NCBI GenBank assembly: GCA_018195615.1
Contig: JAGTPG010000001.1
Coordinates: 1,054,001 to 1,118,000, forward strand
Reading direction: 5' to 3'
Length of the DNA: 64,000 bases
Origin: Streptomyces tuirus
GTDB taxonomy: Bacteria; Actinomycetota; Actinomycetes; Streptomycetales; Streptomycetaceae
Part shown: in pieces, positions 8,233 to 16,265 of the stretch
Layout: each line of letters opens with the position of its first letter
Position numbering within the stretch: position 1 is the stretch's first letter
Notes under the pieces: generated by a model
Told to the model about the DNA's origin: nothing
What the model saw: only the letters and a program-made list of their open reading frames with translations
Databases searched by the model: none
Translations under genes and position numbers: made by a program

Positions 8233-9596
8233 TCAGGCGGAGGTAAGCGACAGCCCGGCATCGGTCGCGGCGTCGAAGCCGTCGTCGACGGCGACCACAT
8301 CGCGGCCGGCGGCGTCGAGCAGAGAGGCGGCGATCGCCGCGCGCATCCCGCTCGCGCAGTGCACCCACACCGTCCCGTCCGGCACCTCGCCGATACGGCC
8401 GTGCAGCTCGTGGATCGGGATGTGGACCGAGCCCTCGATGTAGCCGCCCGCACGCTCCGAGTCCCGGCGCACGTCCAGAACGAGGACGTCGTCGCCGCGC
8501 TTGCGGATATCAGCGAGGTCGGCGAAACGGGCGCGGGGAAGGAGGCGAGCTGCTCCCCCTCGCGGATCCAGCCGGCCGAGTCGCCGGTGGCGGCGGCGGC
8601 CGGGCGGTCGATGCCCACCCGCGCCAGCTCACGCTGCGCGGCGGCGATCTGCTCCGGGGTGTCGGCGAGCAGGGTGACGGGCTTGCCCCAGGGGATCAGC
8701 CAGGCCAGGTAGGTGGCGAGCTTGCCCTCGCCCTCGAAGTTGAACGACCCGGCCACGTGCCCCTCGGCGAAGGCCATGCGGCTGCGCAGGTCCACCACCC
8801 ACTCGCCCGCGGCCAGCCGGGAGGCGATCTCCTCGGCGTCCGCACGCCTCGGCGGGGTGAGGTCGACCGGCGTGGGGCCCGCGGCGTTGGCCGGGCCCAT
8901 GTGCGCGTAGTAAGCGGGCACGTCATCCAGCCCGGCGAGCATCCGGGCGACGAAGGTGTCCACGTCCAAGGTCAGCGCGTCGTTGGTCTCGCGTTCCTTG
9001 CCGATGGTGGTCGCGTCCCCCTCGGACTGGGCGGAGGAGCAGAAGCTGCCGAACCCGTGGGTGGGCAGGACCGGCACCCCGTCGTCCAGCTCATCGGCCA
9101 GCCGGTGGGCGGAGGCGTGCTGGGCGCGGGCCAGTTGCTCGGTCAGCCGCGGCTCGACCAGATCGGGGCGGCCGACGGCGCCGATGAGCAGCGATCCGCC
9201 GGTGAACACTGCCGCGCCCCGCCCGTTCTCGGTGAGGGTGTAGGAGGTGTGGTGGGGGGTGTGCCCGGGAGTGGCGATCGCGCGCAGCACCAGCCCCTCG
9301 TCCACCGTCACGGTGTCGCCGTCGGCGACGGGGGTGCGGGCGAACGACACGCGCGCCTCAGCCGGCACCAGGTACTGCGCGCCGGTGACGCGGGCCAGCT
9401 CCAGACCGCCGGTGATGTAGTCATTGTGCACGTGGGTCTCGGCCACGAACGCGATGCGCACCCCGCGGCGGGCCGCCGCGGCGATGACCTGGTCGATGTC
9501 CCGCGGCGGGTCTACGGCCACCGCAGCACTGGGGCCGCCGACCAGGTAACTGCGGTTGCCCAGGCCCTCGAATTCCAGGGTGTCGACGAACAACAC
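8233..9596 (-). CDS. cstB: Persulfide dioxygenase-rhodanese fusion (CstB-like), frame-broken near 8540
   Basis: The N-terminal metallo-beta-lactamase domain has ETHVHNDY (H55, H57, D59) and TPGHTPHH (H112), the iron ligands of the ETHE1/CstB persulfide dioxygenases, plus THGFGSFC. It is followed by a degenerate rhodanese without cysteine (EWVVDLRSRMAFAEGHVAGS) and a C-terminal rhodanese with HCASGMRAA. The last domain is in another frame; adding one C to the C4 run near 8540 restores 454 residues, a normal size. The GTG at 9596 has GAGGAG about 10 nt upstream; an out-of-frame ATG lies between. It oxidises protein or low-molecular-weight persulfides to sulfite or thiosulfate. It is first in the operon and faces two CstR-type operators. 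Confidence 0.87.
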
Positions 9597-9621
9597 GGCT
9601 CATGACTCCTCTCGAACAATG

Positions 9622-9671
9622 TACCCCGGGGGTATCTGACTCTCACACTAACATCTATACCCGGGGGGTAT
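9622..9671. promoter_or_regulatory. Tandem CstR-type operators between cstB and the DUF302 gene
   Basis: Site 1 is TACCCCGGGGGTA (9622-9634) and site 2 is ATACCCGGGGGGTAT (9657-9671), both close to the palindrome in front of cstR. Their centres are about 36 bp apart. They lie 26 and 61 nt upstream of the leftward cstB start and about 100 nt before the rightward DUF302 gene, so one repressor could control both. Confidence 0.82.
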
Positions 9672-9772
9672 TCCAGGGATCCAGAAGCGGCCCGTCAGGC
9701 GTCACCAGGCGCGCTTCGGGTACCCGGCGGGATATAGAGGAATCAGTCGTTCCGCACCTACTCGGGGTGCCC

Positions 9773-10168
9773 GTGCCCTACGACCGCACCATCCGCCTGG
9801 CCGTCACCGACTTCGACGCCGCCACCACCGCAGTCCGCCAGGCCCTGGCCGACCAAGGGTTCGGCATCCTCACCGAGATCGACGTCCAGGCCACACTGAA
9901 GGCCAAGCTCGACCACGACATGGAGGACTACCTGATCCTGGGCGCCTGCAACCCGCCACTCGCCCACCAGGCCCTGGAGACCGACCGCTCCATCGGCCTG
10001 CTCCTTCCCTGCAACGTCGTCGTACGCCGCGACGGCGACCACACGCTCGTCCAGGCCCTCGACCCGGGCACCATGGTCACCCTCACCGGCCTGGACGCCC
10101 TCAAGCCCGTCGCCGACGAAGCCACCGCCCGACTCGACGCCGCGCTCAGCGCCCTGACCGCCACCTGA
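9773..10168 (+). CDS. DUF302-domain protein
   Basis: A 131-residue cytosolic protein beginning VPYDRTIRLAVTDFDAATTA and containing QALADQGFGILTEIDVQATL, which is the DUF302 signature, followed by YLILGACNPPLAHQALE and GLLLPCNVVV. The conserved GACNP and LLPCN cysteines suggest a metal or sulfur-carrier role, but the family has no proven function. It is common beside rhodanese and CsoR-type genes. A GTG 6 nt earlier is equally possible and neither has a clear Shine-Dalgarno. It is divergent from cstB across the two operators, so co-regulation by CstR is likely. Confidence 0.85.
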   Translation: MPYDRTIRLAVTDFDAATTAVRQALADQGFGILTEIDVQATLKAKLDHDMEDYLILGACNPPLAHQALETDRSIGLLLPCNVVVRRDGDHTLVQALDPGTMVTLTGLDALKPVADEATARLDAALSALTAT

Positions 10169-10382
10169 CCTCTCCCCGGTTCGGCATCTGGCCGACCCGG
10201 ACACGCGATGCGCAGTCCTTTCTCCCGGCCGGTGTCACCCGGCCCTGCGGATTGACCGGTACTGCGCGCGCCCTGGCCCGACGCCCCAACTCCCCCGCGT
10301 ACAAGGTCGGCCCACGGGACTGACGCGGGACATCGCACGACCACGCTGAATTCCAGGCTCGGTCGCACCACCCCCTCCACCT

Positions 10383-10402
10383 TCTCTACAGTGATGTAGA
10401 TT
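10383..10402 (+). promoter_or_regulatory. Palindromic operator D upstream of terD
   Basis: TCTCTAC-AGTGAT-GTAGATT keeps the core TCTAC-N6-GTAGA and the TACA/TGTA half-sites of the sites at 1771, 3244 and 5350, with weaker outer bases. A TAGATT at its right end could be the -10 element. It lies 57 nt before terD. Confidence 0.6.
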
Positions 10403-10459
10403 CTTGAGCCTGGGCCCGCGCCGCGGGCCTCGACCGCACCTGCCGAGAAGGAGTACGCA

Positions 10460-11035
10460 GTGGGAGTTTCCCTGTCCAAGGGCGGCAACGTCTCGCTCAG
10501 CAAGGAGGCACCGGGCCTGACCGCTGTCCTGGTCGGTCTGGGCTGGGACGTCCGTACGACCACCGGCACCGACTACGACCTCGACGCCTCCGCGCTGCTC
10601 CTCGACACGTCCGGCAAGGTTCTGTCGGATCAGCACTTCGTCTTCTACAACAACCTCAAGAGCCCCGACGGTTCGGTGGAGCACACCGGCGACAACCTCA
10701 CCGGTGAGGGCGAGGGCGACGACGAGTCCGTCAAGGTGAACCTCGCGACCGTACCCGCCGAGGTCGACAGGATCGTGTTCCCGGTGTCCATCCACGACGC
10801 CGAGAACCGCGGCCAGAGCTTCGGCCAGGTCCGCAACGCCTTCATTCGTATCGTCAACCAGGCGGGTGGCGCCGAGATCGCCCGTTACGACCTGTCTGAG
10901 GACGCCTCCACCGAGACCGCGATGATCTTCGGCGAGCTCTACCGCAACGGCGCCGAGTGGAAGTTCCGTGCCGTGGGGCAGGGTTACGCCTCGGGACTGG
11001 CCGGGATCGCCGCCGACTTCGGCGTGAGCGTCTGA
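10460..11035 (+). CDS. terD: TerD-family stress protein
   Basis: A 191-residue TerD domain protein: [20 protein letters not shown] at the start, then [40 protein letters not shown] and [20 protein letters not shown]. The acidic DLDAS and HTGDNLTG loops are the calcium sites known in TerD. Length is normal. The GTG at 10460 has GAGAAGGAG just upstream. TerD proteins are abundant in Streptomyces during development and stress and act with TerB. It is a single-gene unit under operator D. Confidence 0.93.
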   Translation: MGVSLSKGGNVSLSKEAPGLTAVLVGLGWDVRTTTGTDYDLDASALLLDTSGKVLSDQHFVFYNNLKSPDGSVEHTGDNLTGEGEGDDESVKVNLATVPAEVDRIVFPVSIHDAENRGQSFGQVRNAFIRIVNQAGGAEIARYDLSEDASTETAMIFGELYRNGAEWKFRAVGQGYASGLAGIAADFGVSV

Positions 11036-11439
11036 CACCCCGCGGAGGCTGCACCAGACCGGCTCACCCCGGGGCAGCTCCGGCGCCGCCTCCGCGCCGA
11101 TCCGAGACCGAAACCGAAGCCTTCCACCGTCAGGAGACCATGTGGCCGACCCACCGCGCCTTCGCCCGGAGGACAGGCCGCGGATCCAGCACCCTCCTGG
11201 CCTTCGCCGCTGTGCGGGGAAAGGCGATACGCGGCGGCGATGGAACCACACGTGCGGCGCATGCAGCAGGCACGGCAGAGCTGGCAGCAAACCGAGCTGG
11301 GCCGGGGCATGCCGCCCCCACCTGAGGCGGCGCCTCGGCGAGGATCTGCCCCTCCGCCCCACCCCACGCCCAGGGCGTCCGCACCCCCGGCTCCCACGAC
11401 TCCGGCACCACCGCCAACCCGAAGGAGCACACCCCTACC
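11036..11439 (+). other. Gap with possible broken small gene
   Basis: No convincing intact gene. A GTG at 11142 with CAGGAGA upstream opens VADPPRLRPEDRPRIQHPPG, and another frame holds EPHVRRMQQARQSWQQTELG followed by Pro-rich sequence. Together they could be a small basic protein with one frame break, but I recognise no family. Confidence 0.3.
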
Positions 11440-12041
11440 ATGTCTCCCATGTCGGTCAACCTGACCAAGGGCCAGCAGATTAGCCTCAGTAAGTCCGACG
11501 GCACCGCCCTGACGTCCGTCCGTATGGGTCTGGGCTGGCAGGCCGCACCCCGTAAGGGCTTCCTCGCCAAACTCACCGGGGCGCGGGAGATCGATCTCGA
11601 CGCCTCCGCCGTCCTCTTCGCCGCCGGGCAGACCACGGACGTCGTCTTCTTCCAGCATCTGGTCAGCGACGACGGCTCGGTCCGGCACACCGGCGACAAC
11701 CTCACCGGCGGCGCGGGCACGGGAGGCGACGACGAGGCCGTCCTGGTCGACCTCGCCCGCGTGCCCGCGTGCCCGCGCACATCGACCAGATCGTCTTCAC
11801 CGTCAACTCCTTCACCGGCCAGAGCTTCGCCGAGGTGCATAACGCCTTCTGCCGCTTGGTCGACGAGACGACCGGCACCGAACTGGCCCGATACACACTC
11901 ACCGGCGGCGGCGACCACACCGCCCAGATCATGGCAAAGGTTCATCGCTCCGGCGGCGGCTGGCAGATGAAGGCCATCGGCGAACCCGCAACCGGCCGTA
12001 CCTTCCAGGACCTGCTTCCGGCCATCACACCCCACCTCTGA
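11440..12041 (+). CDS. Second TerD-family protein, disrupted by an 8-bp tandem duplication
   Basis: Starts MSPMSVNLTKGQQISLSKSD, with [41 protein letters not shown], then in the next frame HIDQIVFTVNSFTGQSFAEV, TLTGGGDHTAQIMAKVHRSG and a normal C-terminus. The frames meet at 11759-11776, where cgtgcccg occurs twice in a row; removing one 8-bp copy restores ARVPAHIDQIVF and a 197-residue protein. Unlike the other breaks this is an insertion at a direct repeat, so it may be a true slippage mutation. GAAGGAG at 11421-11427 supports the ATG at 11440. It follows terD by about 400 nt. Confidence 0.85.
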
Positions 12042-12105
12042 GCACCACCGCCGCTACGCTCGCGCCGTTCAGGCCCCGGTCCCGGAGAAGAGAGAGCAGG
12101 ACACC

Positions 12106-12408
12106 ATGTTCGGACTGAGCGAACTCGCCGTCATCCTCATCGTCGTCATAGCCGTGATCCTCGCCAAGAAGGGCCCCGAACTGGCCCGCTCCGCTGGCAA
12201 GTCGGCGCGCATCCTCAAGGCCGAGGCCCGTGCCATGAAGAAGGAGGAGAACGAGGCGGCGGCAGACGAACCTCCACGGATCATTCCGGGTGAGACCGCC
12301 GTACCGGACACCGGCGTGACCGCCGCCGGAACGGAACGGCCGTCAGCCCCCGCACCCGACCGGACCGAGCGAACCAGCGGTACTCCGCCGCATGACAACA
12401 GGCCATAG
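12106..12408 (+). CDS. TatA/Hcf106-like single-helix protein
   Basis: A 100-residue protein starting MFGLSELAVILIVVIAVILA, then KKGPELARSAGKSARILKAE: one N-terminal membrane helix, a Gly-Pro hinge and an amphipathic helix, the TatA layout. The rest is acidic and Pro-rich. TatA forms the twin-arginine translocation pore with TatC, but no tatC is near, so this is an accessory paralogue. The ATG follows AGAGAGCAGGA. It lies 64 nt after the second TerD gene and is probably its operon partner. A role in envelope stress is a guess from position. Confidence 0.85.
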   Translation: MFGLSELAVILIVVIAVILAKKGPELARSAGKSARILKAEARAMKKEENEAAADEPPRIIPGETAVPDTGVTAAGTERPSAPAPDRTERTSGTPPHDNRP

Positions 12409-12505
12409 ACCCTGGACACGCCGCAGGCCGAGGCGGGCGTCGTCCATGGTGTCCCCGACTTCGGCCACGCGGCCCATCTGTGCGGCCTTCGCCAGGCACT
12501 TGGAC

Positions 12506-12600
12506 GGCACCGCCACCGTCCGCCTCGACGCCTGCGAGCACTCCAACGTCGTCGCGCAGCCCTCGCCCGCCGGCGCCGCGGAAGGCGGTTCGCTCCTGTG
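12506..12600 (+). pseudogene. (2Fe-2S) ferredoxin-like fragment
   Basis: GTATVRLDACEHSNVVAQPS and PAGAAEGGSLLWL resemble the core of the ferredoxin-like protein at 31498-31902 ([34 protein letters not shown]). Only about 30 residues remain, with no start, N-terminal cysteines or C-terminus, so it is a remnant. Confidence 0.45.
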
Positions 12601-13042
12601 GCTCAGGCGGGTGCCAGGCGCCCCCAACTCCACACTGACCCAAAGATGTTGGCAGGCTCGCCCACTCATGAACAGGCCGCACACGGGATCACCGGGCTGC
12701 CCTCCTCATACACAGCACACCGCACCGGCGCTGCGCCGCAGACCGTGCCGGGGGCCACAGCCCGCCGCATGCTCGCCGGGTGTCCACGGCGCCGGGTGGT
12801 CGCGCGCACGGGGTCCGCGATCTGCACAGCCTCGAAGGGGCAGGGAGTACCGCGGACGCCCACAGCGCGTGCACTTTGCGGCAGCGAAGAGTACGTCCTG
12901 GTTGACCGCGAAGAGTTCGCAGGTCGCGCTGCATCGGCCGTAGGAGTCGTGTCGTCGCCACTGTCCTTGCTTCGGATGCTCAAGACAGGAGAACCCGAGT
13001 CCAACGATGCTCACGGCACACACGGAAACCCACCTACTCAGA

Positions 13043-13070
13043 AGCCCCGCCGGGCCTGATCCGCGGGGCT
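13043..13070 (+). terminator. Terminator-like hairpin
   Basis: AGCCCCGC (13043-13050) pairs with GCGGGGCT (13063-13070) around a 12-nt loop and is followed by CCTT. It has no intact gene upstream and is probably left from a lost one. Confidence 0.45.
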
Positions 13071-13384
13071 CCTTGTCGCACTCCGCTGTCACACGCCTAT
13101 CACCAATTGCATCGACTCCCCCGGACCAAAACGCCCTGACCTGGTATTACGCGCTCATCTTGGACTGGCCTGGACGCCCACGGACGGTCTCTACAACCTG
13201 TGCCAGGTCGTACCCAGTGAGGGACCGAGGATCAGGACGGGAGCCTCTTCTGGCCCGTCAAAGCGGTATTGCAGGTTCGACGGTGTCTCACTCACGCCTC
13301 AGACCCTCTCACGTATCACAGACGCCCCTATAACGCAGGGGTGCGGGAGACCGGTCTGACCAGGTTGAAGACCTCGCGGGTGGC

Positions 13385-14416
13385 CTACCGCTTGAGGCAT
13401 CGGATGATCTCACGGCGGGTCTTGCCCTCCTGGGTGCGGCGTTCATAGTACGCCTGGGTGCGCGGGTCGTGGCGCAGGCGGGTGAACACGATGCGGTGCA
13501 GGGCGGCGTTGGCCTGCCGGTCGCCGCCGTGGTTGAGCCGACGCGTGCGCCGCCGGCCGGAGGAGTACTCGATGGGGCTGACTCCGCAAAGGGCAGCAAA
13601 GGACGCCTCAGTGTTCAGCCGCTCGGAATTGTCCCCCATGGTGATCAGGAGAGTGACGGCACTGTCCGGACCGATGCCCACCGGCACGAGCAACTGTGGG
13701 GCGTGGCGTTCGACGAGCCGGGTCAGGCGTTGGTTCAGCTCGTCGATCTGCCCGGTGAGCTGCTCAATGCGCTCGGCGAGCATGCGCAAGGTCAGGTGGG
13801 TGGCCTGGGCCACCGCGCCCTCGCCGTCGCCTGGCTCGAGGCGTGCGCAGGTGCGGAACAGCTCGCGGTTGCCCAGGCTGGACAGCTGTTCCCGCAGGGC
13901 GGGATCGGCGATGACCAGGACGGCCTTGAGCTGGTTGATCGCCTGGGTACGGGCCTTGACCGCGGAGTCCTTGGCGAGCTTGAAGATCCGGGCGCTGTGC
14001 ACCGGACCGTCGCCGGACTTGGCCCGGGCCCGGGCTCGACCGCTGAGCACGGCTCGCGCGGCGGCCTGAGCGTCGAGCGGGTCCGACTTGCCGAGCAGAC
14101 GGCGGGCCGATCGGTCGCGCCTGTTCACCTCGTACACCTCAACGTGCTGAGCCAGCAGGTAGCGGGACAGGCCCGCGCCGAAGGTACCCGTGCCCTCCAC
14201 CCCGGCCCGGCGCACCGCTCCCCGCTTGCGGGCCCACACAAGCAGCTGCCGGTAGCCGGCCACCGTCGCCGGAAAGGACTCGGTGCCCAAGATCTTCCCC
14301 AGCGGGGAGATCACGGCGGCGACGTGCACCTCGCCGTGCGTGTCCACGCCCAGTACGACCTCTCTCCGCATGGGCGGATCTGTGCTTGAGGAGGTGCTGT
14401 GCTGTCTGGTCGTCAT
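13385..14416 (-). CDS. IS110-family transposase
   Basis: A 343-residue transposase of the IS110/IS116/IS902 type. The N-terminal RuvC-like DEDD domain shows VLGVDTHGEVHVAA (D), VEGTGTFGAGLS (E) and KSDPLDAQAAARAV (two D). The C-terminal Tnp20 domain shows ALCGVSPIEYSSGRRRTRRL with its conserved serine. All catalytic positions are present and the frame is intact, so it may be active. The ATG at 14416 has GGGAGG seven bases upstream; a longer start at 14506 adds a tail without similarity. IS110 elements lack terminal inverted repeats and use a bridge RNA from a non-coding end, so exact ends cannot be placed by eye; the flanks 14417-14670 and 13300-13384 are the likely non-coding ends. Confidence 0.93.
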   Translation of the reverse strand: MTTRQHSTSSSTDPPMRREVVLGVDTHGEVHVAAVISPLGKILGTESFPATVAGYRQLLVWARKRGAVRRAGVEGTGTFGAGLSRYLLAQHVEVYEVNRRDRSARRLLGKSDPLDAQAAARAVLSGRARARAKSGDGPVHSARIFKLAKDSAVKARTQAINQLKAVLVIADPALREQLSSLGNRELFRTCARLEPGDGEGAVAQATHLTLRMLAERIEQLTGQIDELNQRLTRLVERHAPQLLVPVGIGPDSAVTLLITMGDNSERLNTEASFAALCGVSPIEYSSGRRRTRRLNHGGDRQANAALHRIVFTRLRHDPRTQAYYERRTQEGKTRREIIRCLKR

Positions 14417-14679
14417 GGTGGTTCGCCTCCCGCGTGGTGACGTGCTGGGTGGATGGCACCGGCCTGCTCGGGCGGTCTGAACCGTGATGGCGCCTGAACT
14501 CGGCAAGGCCCTATTGGGACACGCCCCGTGGCTCGGTGGCAGGCAGCATCCCGCAACGGCAGTCGACAGGTCTGTGACTGGACACTTCGGTCATAGATCT
14601 CATGAGTCAGACCCCCGTCCGGGACGGCACTGCGCAACAGTCCCATCGATCCGGGCACAACGGCGTGACTCGATCACTG

Positions 14680-14903
14680 CCGGATGGCTTCGAACGAACC
14701 GGCGCTCAACCTGGCCTGGGCGCGCCGACAATGGGCTGACTCTTCGTCCACTCGTGACCGGCGTTGATCGCCAGCCTTGTGTCCTGCCTTACCAGTTGTC
14801 CTTGTTGACCATGGCGCGAACGGCCCGAGGAACGCTCGACAGGGCTGACCCCGCACAGCGCGGCGAAGGGCGCCTCGCCGCCCAAGAAGCGCTGGCGGGG
14901 TCG
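14680..14903 (-). mobile_element. Second IS110-type transposase remnant
   Basis: On the minus strand the bases just left of 14903 encode FLGGEAPFAALCGVSPVERS followed by SGR, the C-terminal Tnp20 motif also seen in the intact element (FAALCGVSPIEYSSGR). Only about 40 residues align. It abuts the truncated PepSY gene, whose reading frame is cut exactly here. Confidence 0.5.
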
Positions 14904-15426
14904 CCGTCCACCAGGTGGTCAGCTGGCCCGTGACCTCGCCCGTGTACAGGTCGACGTAGACCGTGTGCGCCGTCTCACCGAGTTCGGGCAGGGCGAAGTC
15001 CACCTGCGTGGTGCTCTCACCGCTGCCCGGACGCACTGCGGTCAGCGTGCCCTCCGGGTGCTCCGCACTGGCACGGGCCACCTGATCGGACAGGGAGAGG
15101 GCGCTGCCACCGGTCCGCGCGACGGTGAGTTCCTTGCCGTAGACGAGCGAGTCCAGCTGGGGCGTGAACGCGTAGAGCAGCCCGATCACCGCCGCGACGA
15201 GCAGGAACGGCGCGACCATGACGCCGGCGTAGAAGTGGAGTCGCGTCAACAGCGCGCCGAAGCCCTGCGGTTGCCGAGCCGACGCGGCCGTCGGGGGCGC
15301 CGTGGTCGCGGCGGTCGCCGCTGCCGTCCCAGCGGTCGCCGCCGCCGCTGCCTCGGTGCTTTCGCCGACCGATCCATCTGGTTCGGGCAGATCGGGTCTT
15401 TCGGAGTTGACGGATATAAATTCCAC
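14904..15426 (-). pseudogene. PepSY-associated membrane protein, 3' truncated by an IS110 remnant
   Basis: The frame starts at a GTG (15426 or 15456) and encodes an Ala/Thr-rich N-terminus, then LTRLHFYAGVMVAPFLLVAA and IGLLYAFTPQLDSLVYGKEL, the first membrane helix and following segment of PepSY_TM proteins, and a PepSY-like domain (VDFALPELGETAHTVYVDLY, TGEVTGQLTTWW). Intact members have three or four helices and about 400-500 residues. After TTWW the sequence becomes transposase-like, so at least half is missing. Full-length relatives are iron-responsive reductase or transport-linked proteins; this one is probably dead. Confidence 0.7.
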
Positions 15427-15643
15427 CTCATGCTGTGTCGGCGGTGCACAAGCCACCGAGATCCGTGCACGACGGCCGACGCCCGGTGGTGGATGACCCG
15501 CGAGTCACTCCACCGACCCGTTTCAGCCGCTGTCCTGAAGCAGTCGGATGGATGGCCTCCGGAGTTCCCGCCCGCCCCCGCTCGCCCCCGCTCGCCGAGC
15601 GCACCGTCTCGGCCCGGCTCGGCCCCCCACCGGGACTGTTGCC

Positions 15644-15649
15644 TAGCAT
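15644..15649 (+). promoter_or_regulatory. -10 element for a probably leaderless acetyltransferase mRNA
   Basis: TAGCAT ends 6 nt before the GTG of the acetyltransferase. There is no Shine-Dalgarno before that GTG, so transcription probably starts at or next to the start codon, as is common in Streptomyces. Confidence 0.45.
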
Positions 15650-15655
15650 TCGCAG

Positions 15656-16192
15656 GTGCATGAGTACAGCATCAGAACAGCCACGACCGCCGACCTCGAC
15701 GAGGCGCGGGCCGTGATGCTCGACGCGGTGTACCGGGACTTCGGGACCGGCTACGTGCCGCGCTGGCACGCGGACATCATCGATCCGGCGTCGTTCTACG
15801 TCGTCCCACCCCGGCACACCCTGCTGGTCGCGGTGGACGAGGAGGACGGGACGGTGGCCGCCACGGCCGCCCTCGACGCGCGTGGACCGGCTCATCCACC
15901 GAACCCGCGCTGGCTGGCCGAGAGATACCCGTCCGGTGAGACCGCGCAGCTCAGGCGGGTGTGCGTACGCCCGGAGCATCGTCGGCGCGGGCTGGCCCGG
16001 CGGCTGGTGGAGGGGTTGCTGGACTTCGCGAAGGCGGACGGCGGTTACCGGGCCGTGTATCTGCACACGTATCCGCACTCGCCCGGCGCGATGGGGCTGT
16101 GGCAGACGCTGGGCAAGGTCGTCTGCGACGAACGGGAGGACGTGCCCGGCGACGACAGCGCAGCCGTGCACTTCGAGATCCCACTTGTTTAA
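15656..16192 (+). CDS. GNAT-family N-acetyltransferase
   Basis: A 178-residue GNAT protein. VHEYSIRTATTADLDEARAV is the first strand and helix, TLLVAVDEEDGTVAATAALD the central sheet, and QLRRVCVRPEHRRRGLARRL the acetyl-CoA pyrophosphate loop (R/Q-x-x-G-x-A motif here RRRGLA). The substrate cannot be read from sequence. The GTG start is chosen because the frame shows strong similarity from its first residues; an ATG three bases later is out of frame. It is followed at once by the Zur-like box of the transporter unit and has no visible terminator. Confidence 0.88.
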   Translation: MHEYSIRTATTADLDEARAVMLDAVYRDFGTGYVPRWHADIIDPASFYVVPPRHTLLVAVDEEDGTVAATAALDARGPAHPPNPRWLAERYPSGETAQLRRVCVRPEHRRRGLARRLVEGLLDFAKADGGYRAVYLHTYPHSPGAMGLWQTLGKVVCDEREDVPGDDSAAVHFEIPLV

Positions 16193-16193
16193 T

Positions 16194-16208
16194 CGGAAAT
16201 CATTTTCA
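16194..16208 (+). promoter_or_regulatory. Zur-box-like palindrome before the transporter unit
   Basis: CGGAAATCATTTTCA; its reverse complement TGAAAATGATTTCCG matches 13 of 15 positions of the streptomycete zinc-uptake-repressor consensus TGAAAATGATTTTCA as I remember it. It lies 57 nt before the start at 16266 in an unusually AT-rich patch. Confidence 0.65.
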
Positions 16209-16265
16209 TAAGATGTCGGTCGTTGTCGGCCGCTCCGCTTGGCCCATAAAGACAGAACGAGGACC

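Larger units (their letters stand above)
12409..13384. other. Decayed gene-poor stretch left of the IS110 element
   Basis: About 1 kb with no intact gene on either strand. It contains a ferredoxin-like fragment (12506-12600), a terminator-like hairpin (13043-13070) and short frames without recognisable folds. A Cys-containing leftward frame around 12850-12990 (CSATCELFAVNQDVLFAAAK) drew attention but matches nothing I know. Confidence 0.5.

Noticed and set aside
12706..13092. Leftward Cys-containing frame as a possible small metal-binding protein
   Set aside because: Codon bias is poor, no family pattern could be recognised, and it lies in a stretch full of remnants.
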